From positions 26,645,700-26,709,699 of the forward strand of contig CM060327.1 of NCBI GenBank assembly GCA_030674155.1: a DNA stretch of 64,000 nucleotides, written 5' to 3'. How positions within the stretch are numbered: the stretch's first letter is position 1; every line of letters begins with the position of its first letter. The notes under the pieces are model-generated. The model made no database searches and was not told the origin of the DNA. It saw nothing but the letters and a program-made list of their open reading frames with translations. Of this stretch, positions 36,785 through 49,440 are shown in pieces. Source of the DNA: Stramonita haemastoma (taxonomy: Eukaryota > Mollusca > Gastropoda > Neogastropoda > Muricidae). The position numbers and the translations under genes are program-made.

Positions 36785-36950
36785 CAGCAAATCCTTACTC
36801 CACTCACCCAAAAGTCCTTCAGATAAGATTATAAACTGCGGCCCTGTGTGTGATCATATACCGAATATCTTACGCATATGTTGAAAACCTGTTCCATCTC
36901 TCAGAAGAGTAGGCCATTTTGTGCTGGTAGGAATGGATAACTGTTGTTTT
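36785..36950 (+). mobile_element. Diverged tRNA-SINE middle segment
   Basis: AAAAGTCCTTCAGATAAGAT, AAACTGCGGCCCTGTGTG and CAGAAGAGTAGGCCATTTTG match the SINE body. Confidence 0.5.
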
Positions 36951-37119
36951 TTTTAACATGTTTAGACACCATCCTAGAAATTAGAATGCAGATACTTTAA
37001 TGATGCTTGATGTATTCTATTTATTTTATTTTTATTATTACTTAATGGATAACAGAATAAGCAATCATTGCTTTTTTTACGCCCTGAATGCAGTTTCTAA
37101 TATTGTCATCGTTCCACCG

Positions 37120-38280
37120 CACTCACATCCTACCTTGGAGACTCCTTGCTGCGTAAATTTTGGGGGTTTGGGGGAGAGGGGAGGAAAAACGAGGAACGAA
37201 CCCTCAATCACGTGTGCTGAGCTTCACAGAATTGGACTACTAAATACAAATCGATGTGAAAGTCACTCTATGTGTGTTTAAAAACAAGTTTCAGAAAACA
37301 TACTAAATAAGTATGAATACTCGGGTTAATTTTTTTCGTGAATGTGTGGAATGCAAGATTATTGAAATTGATCAGTGAGTGAAACAAAACAAAAAGTTAA
37401 TTCAGTTTGGATTATGGTTTGCAAGTTGCTTGTTTTTCCTAGAAAGAATTTTTTCTGTTATTTACACCAACAGTTTCAGGTAACCCTTTCACATAATTTT
37501 TGTTTTTAATCAAACAATGCCAGTCGATCGTATTCATGAAATGGGGCTGGCAGGAAGAGAAAAGGGAGAACATACAGATAGTGTGTGAAGATTTTGCTGA
37601 TTCTGGCTGTTTGAGAAAAAAAACCTCTGTGATGAGTGTTAATGCTGTTGAGAATGGGTCAGTAACCACTCCCGATTCTCTAGGAGGCTTGTTTTTTGTT
37701 GTTGAAAAAACAAAAATGATAGAGACAGGTCACCTTTTTTTTTTTTCTAAAAACATTACCTGACATATAAAGGAAAGATGCTTTGCTTTCTGTTAATTGT
37801 ATGACAAGGTTTTATGGTTATCTTAATTAAGACTTGTTGGGTTGTGGTTGGTTGGTTGATGCTGATGTGGGTTTTTTTTTTTGTTCTGGTTCTTTTGGGG
37901 TTTTTTTTATTGATAGCTTCTCTTTTACCATATTTGTGGTGAAGTTATGTCTTCAGATTTAAACAAATTCTTGGAGCATTTTGAGAGTTTCTTCTGATTT
38001 CAGGGAGAAGTGAGAGATAAGTGGAGTCCTGTGTTGTGTGTGAAGGCATACTCAGCATTTTATGTGCACATTGAACACCCATCCATCTTTTGCAGACAAG
38101 TAGGCCAGTTAAACTTATAGCAGCTTGTATGGGTGACATGAACATACCCAGCATGCAGTCTGCAACTTGGAGAAAAATGGGCTCTACCAGGTTTCAGCTT
38201 AAGTCAAAACGCAATGCCTGAACAATTCAGTCTGGCACCCCAGTAACTTCTGGAGAAGTTAGAAAAGAAGTAGGTTATTT
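37120..38280. other. Gene-free stretch
   Basis: AT-rich unique sequence; a repeat piece near 38115-38270 (AACATACCCAGCATGCAGTC, ACTTGGAGAAAAATGG, TACCAGGTTTCAGC) related to 8630 and 56130. Confidence 0.35.
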
Positions 38281-38282
38281 GA

Positions 38283-38287
<5 letters not shown>

Positions 38288-38342
<55 letters not shown>

Positions 38343-38377
38343 TCCTCTCTCTCTCTCTCTGTCTGTCTGTCTGTCTG

Positions 38378-38420
<43 letters not shown>

Positions 38421-38690
38421 CACTCTCTGTGGTAGTCTGTCTTCTCTCTCTGCATCTGTATCTTCCTCATTTGTCCTGTCTGCTGTCCTTCTATCTGACT
38501 CATCTCTCAACTTCTGTACTGTCTGTCTGTCTTCTGTACTCTCTACTCTCATGCTCTTCTCTGCTCCCTCTTCTCTACTGTCTCTTCCTCCTCTCTCTCT
38601 CATCTCCTCATCTCTCTCTCTCATCTCCTCTCCGTCTCTCTCTCTCTGCATCTCTCTTCTCTCTGCATCCTTTCTCTCTCATCTACATCA
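38288..38690. repeat. (CT)n microsatellite, 400 bp
   Basis: CT repeat with CTGT and irregular interruptions. Confidence 0.85.
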
Positions 38691-38819
38691 GTGGGAGGGG
38701 TCATTCATTTGCAAGTGACTCCTCAGGTTGCTGCTGGCCTCACTGACACTTCAACTTAGACAGTTCATTGCAGTACTTTACCATGTGGGTAGTATTTCCC
38801 GTAACTCACCAATCTACAT

Positions 38820-39006
38820 ATTACAGGATCTTAAGGCAATTTGGTCTTCGCATATTAATATGACACACTGAGGGAATTGCACTCAGTCTGCACTTAAAGT
38901 TACCGGACGCGATTGCAAACCACCTAATTTGATGCACAATTGCAGGACTTCAGACACACAGATTGAAGTCAAATAGCTTGACCACTTGGCTATTGCATCC
39001 GTCTGA
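38820..39006 (-). mobile_element. Second tRNA-derived SINE family, highly diverged inverted copy
   Basis: Plus strand carries TTACAGGATCTTAAGG, TCTGCACTTAAAGTTACC and a head remnant GATTGAAGTCAAATAGCTTG then CCACTTGGCTATTGCATCC. Confidence 0.5.
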
Positions 39007-39504
39007 TTGTTCAATTTGTCATCTTCATACTCCTCCAGTGATGGTAGTTACTCAGCAGGTTTTGACTTGCGGTTAAAACTCAGGAAATTCTTGACAGGAT
39101 CATTTGAGTGAAAGTTTATGGAAGAAAATCAGCACAGGTTCACAAATTTTGAGGAAAGAAGCTGCTTTGATAAGGACTTAAAAAAATTTTTTAAGAGCTT
39201 GTGTCAATGAATGACACATAGAAAGAATGATAGCTCTTTTTTGTAGGTTTTTTTTTTTTTGTTCTTTGTCTTTGGAAGGTTTGGCTTGCTTTGTTTTGAA
39301 CTTTTGGGTGTGCTAAAACTGCTCCTGTTGATATTTATTGTTATTTTTTGTTTGCAAATTGCTTTTTTTTGCAGAAGGGATAGATCTTCCTGCTTTGTTA
39401 AAATATTTAAGCATAAAAGTTGTGTTCTGAATTGTTACTTACGGAGTTGGCAAGTTATTTGTTTTGTATCTTGGCAGTGGCTCTTTTGGTTGTTTGCTGG
39501 GTGG

Positions 39505-39920
39505 GGGGGGGGGGGGGGGGGGGGGAGGGATGTTCTGCTGGAAGATTGTTTTGTTATCATTTTCTATTTGTTTGTTAGTGTTATTTGTTGCTTTTGTTTT
39601 TCTATTTGATTACACAGGTAAGGTTAAAAGCAAGGGAGAGGAGAGAGCCACATAGGCAACAACCTCAGCTGCAGTAAATCTCCACAAGAGCCAAAATTAA
39701 TGAAATCCACACAAAATGTGTTCGTGCGTGACATACTGTATAGTCACTTGCAGCAGTACACTAGGGCAGCAATAAACCAGTGTCTGTGCGCAGCCCCAGT
39801 AAAATTGTACAATATAAACAGAAACTCGTACTAGGCAGGCATAGCTACTTCAGGCTATGGGTGAGGTTGGAGTAGAAGGTAATTGTTGGAGTTAAAAAAG
39901 AAAAGATTTTGAAGAGAGAG

Positions 39921-39953
<33 letters not shown>

Positions 39954-40424
39954 CAGTGAACCTCAAGAGTTTTAATCAAAAAACGAAGTGATCTAACTTT
40001 TCTTTTGGGGGGGGGGGGGGGGGTAAAGAAAGCCAGCTTTATATGACAATGTACACATTGTGAATAAATAATTGAAACTAAACTACTGGACCAGTGTGTG
40101 ATTTTATGTTAGTGGTCTTTTGGCTCGACAGATAACATTTTGCTGCATGATTTTTCGCTGTCTTCTTTCTGATAATTCTATTTAAAACTGGTTCACAAGG
40201 CTCCTTGAAACCGAGACCCACTTTTCAAGTATATTTTGAGTGTGATTAGCTTATGTCCCTGAATAGATTAAAGTCCTTGAGTCCTCTTCAAAATGGCCCA
40301 GATGACAAAACTATGATTAAATTTCTTCTTCTTCCAAACTTTTTGAAAATCGACACTTAATCTATCAAAAGCACTCACCCTGCAGGCGATAATAAGCTTA
40401 AGAAACGTGTGTGTGTGTTGTGTG

Positions 40425-40464
<40 letters not shown>

Positions 40465-40555
40465 TATGTGTGTGTGTGTGTGTGTGTGTGTTGTTGAGAG
40501 AGAGAGAGAGAGAGAGATGAGAGCTGAGAGACGAGAGATTGAGAGAGTAGAGAGA
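39505..40555. repeat. G-runs, (GA)n and (GT)n cluster around unique AT-rich DNA
   Basis: A roughly 25-base G run near 39507, (GA)n at 39917-39952, a G run at 40007-40023, (GT)n at 40407-40492 and (GA)n to 40555. AATAAA at 39771 and 40064. Confidence 0.75.
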
Positions 40556-40857
40556 GATTTGATTTGATTTATTCTTTTATATCGCGGATAATGGGATAAG
40601 ACTCTTGTGCTTTTTTACATCCAGTGCCCGTGTGTATGCAGTTTTGTAAATGTCTCTGTTCCACCGCAACGTGGCTACTCTTACGAAAAGCGAACAGGAT
40701 TAACGTGTGCGCAAGATTCTGCGTGCGTTCGCACACGGGGCCGTCGGTTTAAAGTCTCATCGAAGGACTTGTGGGGAGAGTGGAGTCAGCATGATGTTAA
40801 CTCCAGGAGAAAAATCTCCTTGACAGATTCGAACCCGGGTCTTCAAATTGCCAGCGC

Positions 40858-40860
<3 letters not shown>
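40556..40860 (-). mobile_element. tRNA-derived SINE, same family, inverted, head interrupted by (GA)n
   Basis: Inverted copy running from GATTTGATTTATTC through ACATCCAGTGCCCG to CGAACCCGGGTCTTC and GCCAGCGCAATG, where the expected head end is replaced by a (GA)n tract. Confidence 0.78.
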
Positions 40861-40927
<67 letters not shown>

Positions 40928-40965
40928 AATAGGTCATTATTCATTGTGCATGATAACATAAACTG

Positions 40966-41385
40966 AATGAGATCGGTGGTTTACAGGTAACGCGCCTGCC
41001 TAGAAAGCGAAAAGCCGGGTCGGAAGTGTGCGGTGGTTCGAACCCCGTTTAGGCCCGAAACTTTACCCCCATCCATTACACCATGAGTGGTGGTCTGGGT
41101 GCTAGTCTTTAGGATGAAACGATAAACCAAGGTCCCGTGTGTTACACAAAATTATTTACCGCACGTAAAAGAACCCACGGCAACAAGAGAGTTGTCCCTG
41201 GCAAAATTCTGTAGAAAAAAAAGCCACTCTTAAAACAATTAAATGCAGTTGCAGACAGGAAAAGAAAAAATAATGGGTGGCCCTGCTCTTGTGGTGACGC
41301 GCTCTCCCCGGGGAGAGCAGCCCGAATTCCATGCAGAGAAATCTGCTGCGACTTAAAGTGGTGGAAAAGATAATAATTTTAAAAA
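40966..41385 (+). mobile_element. Third tRNA-derived SINE family (B box GGTTCGAACCC)
   Basis: Perfect B box at 41035-41045, followed by a body with GAGTGGTGGTCTGGGTGCTA, AAAAGAACCCACGGCAACAA, GAGTTGTCCCTGGCAAAATT, GACGCGCTCTCCCCGGGGAG and GCAGAGAAATCTGCTGCGAC. I recall this body as a widespread molluscan SINE core. A short related piece (GCAGAGAGAAATCTGCG) lies near 41596. Confidence 0.7.
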
Positions 41386-41399
41386 ATGATAATAATAAA

Positions 41400-42190
41400 A
41401 ATAAGAATAAAGGAAAAGCAGACAACAAAATGTCTAAGGAGGATAATTACTAATGTGCATGCCCAGTAAACCTCAAGGAGTCATGTATCAATCAATCGCT
41501 TTGGCATTGGATTCACATTGTAACTGATAAAAGCAGAGTTCAGAGATTTGAGTAGCAAAGTGGAGTATTTTGTATTTTGTACCACTTTATGTCACGCAGA
41601 GAGAAATCTGCGTAGCAGCAAACAAAGCACACAAAAAAACTCTAACAAAAAATACAAAACAAATCCAAAGTGCCCTTGCAGAGCATGTGATGTATAGCAT
41701 ACTAGCATTGACCTGAAAGCAGTAGTGGGCAAGAGTTTGGAACTGAATCCAAAGTTCTACAAAGACTCTTTTGTGGTTCGACTAAGAATTTTATTTTGTT
41801 TAGACTGAAGTTGCTAAGAGTGCTAAAAAAAAATTTTAAAATTAATTCGGATCCAATTGGTGCTCAACACTCGATCCTTAACAGCTTTTAACTTCTTAAT
41901 TTGTACTTTATGAAAGAAGACGAACAACGTTGTGATAATTGTACTTTCCTCGTTTCCACGTACGGCCATATTTGTTTCATGACACAGTAGACTATTCTTT
42001 ACTGTTACATCATTGAGTCCAGCATCCAACTTTACTTAGAACTGGTAGTACATAGATTAATGCTACTAGTAGTATGCAAAGTGATTTTCTGCCAGAAGTA
42101 TATCATACATAATCGTTACTTTTTGACAGTGGCTCAGGTGTTCTGCTCAGAAACCATAGATTTGAGATATAGCTCCCCTTTACAACACAC
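41400..42190. other. Gene-free stretch
   Basis: Unique AT-rich DNA apart from the short SINE-core piece near 41596. Nothing else recognised. Confidence 0.35.
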
Positions 42191-42194
42191 CACA

Positions 42195-42370
<176 letters not shown>

Positions 42371-42929
42371 AATGCTCATGCCTGCAGACAGACACATAAT
42401 TATGTATGTGATATGTATAATACATGTGTAATATTGCATAAATTTTTTCCCCTGATTTTTTTAAAAGCTTGAAAACTCGTTGAATATTATGCTGGAAAAG
42501 CCTGCTTGAGCCCTGTGCCATAAGAACATCTTTCGATCATTCACATATATTTTTAAAAGAAGAAAATCTTATAGCAAAAATATCATACCTTTACATTACG
42601 TGTACTGATAATGTAGGCCTATACTATTGTGATTAGGATAGGAAGACGCAGGGAAGTGCGATGCATTTCAAACAGTAACCAGCAATGTGAGAAAAGTCTG
42701 GTATATCTTATATCGTGCGATCATATCACTACGTTTAATGTTGTTTTATTTGTTTTGTTTTGTATGGGATTTTTTGTTTGTGTTGTGTTTTATTTTTTAT
42801 TTCTGTTATCTGGTTTGGGAGGGGGTGTTGTTTGTTTGGTGGGTTTTTTTGTTGTTGTTGTTTCTTTTTTAAAAGAGGGGAGGGAGGAGAGATGCTGCTG
42901 AGATGAACTCGTTTATCCCGTCTCTCTTC

Positions 42930-42962
42930 TCCCCCCCCCCCCCCCCCCCCCCCCCCGCCCCT
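42930..42962. repeat. Poly-C run
   Basis: About 30 consecutive C residues interrupted once near the end. Confidence 0.85.
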
Positions 42963-43225
42963 TCTCTGTGTGTTCTGTACTTGTACTACAGTATATACTT
43001 TGTTATTATTGTGATGTTCATATTGTCCTCAACTATTTTGTCCAATGGCTGCTTCAAACTTGAAAACTTAGACAATCTTATGTTGATAGTAATTCTGAAT
43101 TCTGGTCAATTTACTTTTCAGGAAGGGTTAGGGGGGAGTGGGGAGATGTTTTGCTATGATATTCCAGAACTATGTAATGATTATGTGGTTGGATTTTGGT
43201 CTCGATTTTTTTTTGTTGGTTTGTG

Positions 43226-43226
43226 T

Positions 43227-43260
<34 letters not shown>

Positions 43261-43405
43261 CGCTGCCGGCGTGTGTGTGTGTGTGTGGCGCGCGCGCGCG
43301 TGTGTGTGTGTGTTGGCGCGCGCGCGTGTGTGTGTTGTGTGTGTGTGGGTGTGTGTGTGCGCGCGCGCGCGGCGCTGTGTGTGTGTGTGTGGTGTGCGTG
43401 TGGGA
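43226..43405. repeat. (GT)n with four (GC)n blocks
   Basis: Alternating GT repeat interrupted by four blocks of 8-13 alternating G/C (43252, 43288, 43315, 43358). Strong left-handed Z-DNA potential. Confidence 0.8.
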
Positions 43406-43725
43406 GTTGTTATTTTTGACATTCTTCTGAAATGGGATGAATCCCTGTGGTGTGCTTTTTTTTATTTCTTTTTTTTTTTTTTTTTTTTTGGTGCTGATGA
43501 TGCAACATCTCCATGTCTTAACACATCGCCTTGACTGTTTTCAAATTATGCTGTCTGCTATATTAAAAATTATTAGAAAGTATCAGCAAAACAAAAAATC
43601 AGATTTATAGTTCAAGTTTCTTGTGCAATCAAAGCTCTTAATATTTGCAATGAATGTTGAACGTGTTGTCTTGGTCCACCATTCCATCACTCTCTGTCTC
43701 TGTCTGTCTACCTGCCCATTTGTCT

Positions 43726-43727
<2 letters not shown>

Positions 43728-43801
<74 letters not shown>

Positions 43802-43955
43802 CCTCCTCTCTCTCTCTCTCCTCTCTCCCCTCCCTCCTTCCCTCCTTCCTCCCTCTCCTCCCCTCTCCTCCTCTCCTTCTCTCCCCCTCCCTCCCTCTCT
43901 CTCCTCTCCCCTCCTCTCCCTCTCCCCCCTCTTCCTCTCTCCCCCTCTCCCCCGT
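43728..43955. repeat. (CT)n and C-rich pyrimidine tract
   Basis: Seventy bp of pure CT followed by CTCC-rich polypyrimidine. Confidence 0.9.
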
Positions 43956-43999
43956 CCAACAATTGTGTTTCTTCATACATCCTTGTTCAAAGGTTTTAT

Positions 44000-44830
44000 G
44001 TAGCCTATCCATCTTGGGATGCCCGATCTGATTTTAAGGAGCAATTTTTTTCCAAAAACTGGGTGCGGTATTTAACAGCTCAGTATTATTTCCACTGCAA
44101 TGGGACTGGACTTCAGTTCTCTCTTAACTCCTTGAGAAGTCATCAGAATACTGCCTACATTTTTTTTCAGGTAGTGTGTCTTGGGCAAACTGACCCTCGT
44201 AGAGACCATCTCTCTCCAGTAAGAATACCTTGTAGGCCTAAGACCAGGTTTTTTGCTCATTTTCTTTCACCTTCACCTTCCCGTTTCTGTAGTCCCGCGG
44301 ACCGTGGGGGCACCACTGGAGATTTTGCAACCAGCTTCCTCCACTCTCCACGGTCCTCTGCGCTCCGCCCTCCGTAGCAGATCGCTCCACCCAAATGCTT
44401 TATTGTTTCTTTATATTTATGTTTTTGTTTGTGTGTTTATAAATATTCCCTCCTGCCTAATGGAAATATGAGGCTTAATTAAAGTGCGAGGTCTGTTTGA
44501 AAGCAAAGAGTGTTGATGAAATGAATGAGCTTCTTCGATGATGATGATTATGTTGTTGGTCTTTGCTTTTTCTCAAAAGAAAGGAGAAAAAAACAACAAT
44601 GTTGTCATGTGTATGTAAAAGTGTAGATAATATTGATAGATATAATTGTTTACTGTGTTGCCGCGTGTCAACAACTATGTTTTTGATTGAAGTGTTCTTG
44701 AATTTAGTTATGACGATACAAATCTACAAAAAGTCAGCAAGTTGGTGATAACGCATTTTTTAAAAGTCGATTGAGCTGTGTGTCTTTACATTTTTGTGAT
44801 TATATGTATATTGTTGCCACGAGAAGAAAT
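44000..44830. other. Gene-free stretch
   Basis: Mostly unique. A T-run plus CAG at 44160-44170 resembles an acceptor, but no donor or meaningful reading follows. Confidence 0.3.
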
Positions 44831-44881
44831 ATAAATTTTAAAAAATTGTTCCATGAAGTTTTGTGATGGTGGTGGTGGTGG

Positions 44882-45036
<155 letters not shown>

Positions 45037-46036
45037 AGCTGCCTGCTCGTCTGTTTGTTGTGTTTTTTTTTAATTTTCACGAAAGAATGACTGCGAATAC
45101 TAACACATGCATTTGGAAATATAAAGATAAGAAATTGGGATAGAAAAAAATAGGGGGGGGGGGGGGACATAAAAGGAGGGGGAGGGGGTTGTCCCAATCG
45201 GTCCAAGGGACGTAACTTTCCCGCGCCGATTATTTCCCTTCGCGAGTCATCACGAGATGGCTTTTGGAAAGTTAAACTTTGTCGTAAAGCTAATGATGGA
45301 GATCTTGCCCAGTAAATTGAGGCAAGTTCGTCGGTAACATAGCACACAAAATACGCAACATCTTCCCATTGGTGAACCGCGGAACTCTAGCCGAGGAATG
45401 AAAACAAAAAAACTGGATCTCAATACAAAAATCACTTTGCTATTTCATAAGCTTGTCATGAAAATCTTGTATTTGAATTATTGCAGCAATACTAAGACCC
45501 AGTATTTTTTAAAAAAAAATCCGTTTACGACCCCCGCCCTTTCTTTCTCTCTCTCTGCATTCGTTATGTGCTTCGTCGTCTGTCTCTTCTATCTCCTATT
45601 CTATCGTCTCTTCTCTTCTTGATCATCTTCTCTCTGGTGTGTGTGTGTGTGTGGTGTGGTGTGGTGTGGTGTGGTGTGTTTGCACTATAATGTGCAGTTT
45701 TCCTTTTTGTTAATCAGAGACTTGGGGGGTGTGGGGGGGGGGGGTGCTGTTGTTGCTTTTTCTTGTTTGTTTGCCTTTTTTTCTTCTTCTTTTTTTTATA
45801 ATAGATAATGATGAATGTTGGTTGCGGCTTATTCTTCCTTTTTTTCTCATAACCCTCTGGTTTTTTATTTTTGGACTGTTTGTTATTGTTTTTTAATCAT
45901 GATAATTCCTGATAGGGGCGCGAATGGATGTAAAAAGGGACATGAGTGCTTATTGATTACTCTCAAAACAAATATTTTGTCTTGCCGTGATCCCCCCCTC
46001 TCTCCCTCCTCCCGCCCCTCCTCTCTCCCCCCCCCC

Positions 46037-46080
<44 letters not shown>

Positions 46081-46200
46081 TTCACACACCACAGCACACA
46101 CGACCACACCACACACACACACACCACACACACACACACACACACCACACACACTCCACACACACACATAAAAAAAGTATAGCTACAGACACAATCAGAT

Positions 46201-46605
46201 TTTTGGATGAGACTATAACCCGAAACCCCAATGTGCAAACGCACATAGAACATTTTGGCACACTTCAAAACCTGTTCTGCCATATTTTTTTTTTTTTTAT
46301 TCTTTTATATCGAGGATAAGGAATAAACACTCATGTGTTGATTTTTTTTACATCCAGTCCCCGTGTATATCCCTTTCAGAAGAGCAGACCATTGTGCCGG
46401 TGGGAACGGATGATAGAATTTACAAAACGCATGCACATGGTTCCTGATATAATGATATATATAATATATATATATATATATATAATACATGAGTGCTTTT
46501 TTTTTCCAATCCCCGTGTGTATGTCTTTCAGAAGAGTAGAGATCATTTGTACCGGTGGGGAATGGATGACAGAATTTACAAAACCGCATGCACACGAGTC
46601 CTGAA
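46201..46605. mobile_element. Compound SINE fragments and local duplication
   Basis: A direct middle segment (GGATGAGACTATAACC ... AAAACCTGTTCTGCC) abuts an inverted tail (46298-46366: CTTTTATATCGAGGATAAGG, ACATCCAGTCCCCG). A segment with TTTCAGAAGAGCAGACCATT ... GAATTTACAAAACGCATGC (46371-46440) is repeated at 46528-46595, with an (AT)n tract between. Confidence 0.5.
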
Positions 46606-46993
46606 TTTTTTTTTTAACTACATTATTTTTTTTCAAATCATCCTTGAAAAAAAAAAAAAATAATAATATATTTTAAAAATCGATCAGTCTATGATAATAA
46701 TCTACGAGAAACTGCCAGTCACGATTTCAATAATATATACGAGTGTCGTCTGAGTGCTAATTCCAGCTTCTCCGTCACAACAACCCGGGTCACGATTTTC
46801 TGGATGAAAGTGCAGCAGTATCCATACAGGAGGATCAGTTTCATCCTGGTTCCTCCTCTCCAGCAGTCGTGCTTATTAATTGCATCCAACGCCCGGTGAG
46901 GGACCGGTAGGTTACAGCCCGATGATTGTAGGCTATCGATTTCTTTTCCCTTCCAGGTGTTCGTGATGCGCGTTGCATTTCGTGTGTGTGTGT

Positions 46994-47031
<38 letters not shown>

Positions 47032-47124
47032 TGTGTGTGTTTCTTTTGTTGTTGTCTCTTTTTCTCTATGTATGTGTAAGGGGGGAGGGGGGTGGGAGGC
47101 CTTACTACAAATATATTATTTGAC

Positions 47125-47335
47125 CAGCTGCCACAGCAGCAATGCTTAGCGCTTTGGATTTGGACTGGAAGGTCGTCGGGTTCGAATCCATAAGAGTCAT
47201 AGGGAGGTATTTTGGACTCCAGGCCGACTTCTACCAGAGTGATGTGCTGTGGGTCAGTGGGAGACTTGGGACCACACAGTCGAGCTTCATCCACTGTTAC
47301 GGATGCGAGTTTAAGAGTGTGGCTCACATTACCTG
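47125..47335 (+). mobile_element. Possible fourth tRNA-like SINE head
   Basis: B-box-like GGGTTCGAATCCAT at about 47179, preceded by a short A-box-like TGCTTAGCGCTTTGG. The downstream GTGGGTCAGTGGGAGACTTG resembles 6778-6800 (GAGTGGGAGACTTGAGG), so it belongs to a repeat. Confidence 0.4.
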
Positions 47336-47483
47336 ACCAACACTGCAGGTGTCTGTATCTCGCAGGGCTTGTTTGACTCCGGAAATATCACAGTAAGCGT
47401 ATGGTCAACCAGTCAAGTAGTCTCAAAGCTAATGCACTTCCACGGCAGCAATCATTATGTTATTTTTATTTATTTTTTTAAAA

Positions 47484-47814
47484 TTCTTTTATATCTAGGA
47501 TAATGGAATAAGCACTCTTGTGCTTTTTTACATCCAGTCCCAGTGTGTATGCAGTTTTGTAAATGTCGTCTGCTCCCACCGGCACACGATGGCCTACTCT
47601 TACGAAAAGCGGAACAGGATTTAACGTGTGCGCAAGATGTTGCTGCGTGCGTTCGCACACGGGGCCTCGGTTTAAAGTCTCATCCGAAGGACTTTTGGGG
47701 AGAGTGGAGTCAGCACTGATGTTAACTCCAGGAGAAAAATCTCCTCGACCGGACTCGAACCCGGGTCGTCAGATTGCCAGCGCAATGTTCTGACCACTAG
47801 TCTATCCGTCCCCG
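47484..47814 (-). mobile_element. tRNA-derived SINE, same family, inverted
   Basis: Plus strand begins with the inverted 3' end (ATTCTTTTATATCTAGGATA, TTTTTTACATCCAGTCCC) and ends with the inverted tRNA-like head (CGAACCCGGGTCGTCAGATT, GACCACTAGTCTATCCGTCC). Nearly full length. Confidence 0.8.
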
Positions 47815-47879
47815 TCTGTCATTATCATTATCATTGATCATCATGCAATAAAAAAGAAACCCCTCTGAATCGGTGGTCC

Positions 47880-48345
47880 CAGTTGCTATGGTCTCATGGT
47901 GACCTCAGATTCGGTTTCCCCATACACTTCTGTGCCTGTGGTGAGTTTGTGTCAAAGCCTTTGGGGTTGGAGGTTCGCGGGGAGACAGTCATTGGAGGGA
48001 CGTTGTGGTGGTCGCCACCTCGGTGGGTAACTCACTCAGTCTGGCTCCGTGACTAAGCTAGTACTGTCGTTAGTAGGGGGCTTAGTAGGTGGTGTCCTTT
48101 GTATGTTAGCTCAGAACAGGCACCACTGAACACCACTAAAGGGACCCAGCAGCAGTGCAGTGCCCCTCTGGCTGGTGGCTTCACTGCGGCCTGATACTGA
48201 TGGGCTCCCTGTGGACTTTCGGCCCTGAAGATGAGACATAACGAATCTGGTATGGCTGTGGCTGTGGCGGGGAGATTGAGATGAGCGGCGTGGGAACAGC
48301 TGGACGGGGACGTCACAGAAGATGAGGCAGCATAAAACAAAGATC
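47880..48345. repeat. Probable unclassified GC-richer repeat
   Basis: GC-rich block (GGTGGTCGCCACCTCGG, CACCACTAAAGGGACCCAGC, AGCAGTGCAGTGCCCC) standing out from AT-rich flanks. It resembles repeats I have seen in mollusc genomes; only one copy here, so not proven. Confidence 0.3.
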
Positions 48346-48899
48346 ATTATTAGTATTTTTATGTCTTTTCTAGGTAACTTGTCAAGGAGTGCTTTGAGCC
48401 GGGGGTGGAGGGGCGTACTATAAGTGTACTCAGTTTTATCATCATCATCATCGTATGTCATCATTATCATCGTCCATCATTATCATTGTTGTTATTTGGT
48501 CTTGAATCACAGAACTATCGCCCAAACGTCCATATGCCTTAAACTTTTGGGAAATAAACATTCAAAAATAAGGTAAGCATTTGAACAGGATTCAGTCAAA
48601 CATTAAGCTCTGGCTTTTTTAGTAGGGTCCTTAAGTCTCATTCATTATTTAGAAGGGAAAAAAAAGAATGAAAGAAAAAAGGAGGGAAAAGTCGATAGGC
48701 AAAGTCTATAGTTTCATTAGAAAAGGGGCACGTAGGTTCTTCAGAAGCACATCCCTTCGTTTTTCATAGAAGAAAAGAGATTGAAAGCAAACACTGACCT
48801 CGGTCTCTTCGATTTTCAAATGAAAATGAAAGATTTTTAGTTCCCCATTTCTCACAAAAGTGTTAAAAGTTCTGTTTACCTGATATCCACTATATTATA

Positions 48900-48982
48900 T
48901 ATATAATATTTTTTTTTTTTTTTTTTTAAAGTAGAATGCTCTTTTTAAAAACAAAACGTTTTCCCCTCTTTTGTTTTCTTTT

Positions 48983-49016
<34 letters not shown>

Positions 49017-49316
49017 GAGGGGGGGGGGGGGGGGTCACAGCCCTAACCTGATATTATTTCCGGTTCACATTGATGAGTGTATGCTGATTTTAAATGTCTG
49101 TTGTTTTGTTGTTTGTTGTGTTTTTTTGTTGTTTTTTGTGCGTTTTTTTTGTTTGGAGGGGGGTTGTTTTGCTTGGTTGAATTCATGGATTTTTTTTGTG
49201 GGTCTTTTTTTTTCGTTGGTTTTCATTTTGTTTTTGGGTTTAGGCCTATTTTGTTGTATGTTTTTGGGGGTTGGGCTTTTTGTTGCTGTTTGTTTATCTT
49301 TGTTTTTAGTGCAACG

Positions 49317-49378
<62 letters not shown>

Positions 49379-49440
49379 TCTTACTCTCTCTCTCTTCCTC
49401 TCTCTCTCTCTCTCTCCTCCTCTCTCTCTCTCTCTGTATC
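48900..49440. repeat. Poly-T, G-run and (CT)n low-complexity block
   Basis: T-runs to 49015, an 18-base G run, GT/T-rich text, then (CT)n at 49318-49436. Confidence 0.8.

Noticed and set aside
44160..44380. Exon suggested by T-run plus CAG acceptor
   Set aside because: No donor, no long coding-like frame and no similarity; T-runs are common throughout the region.
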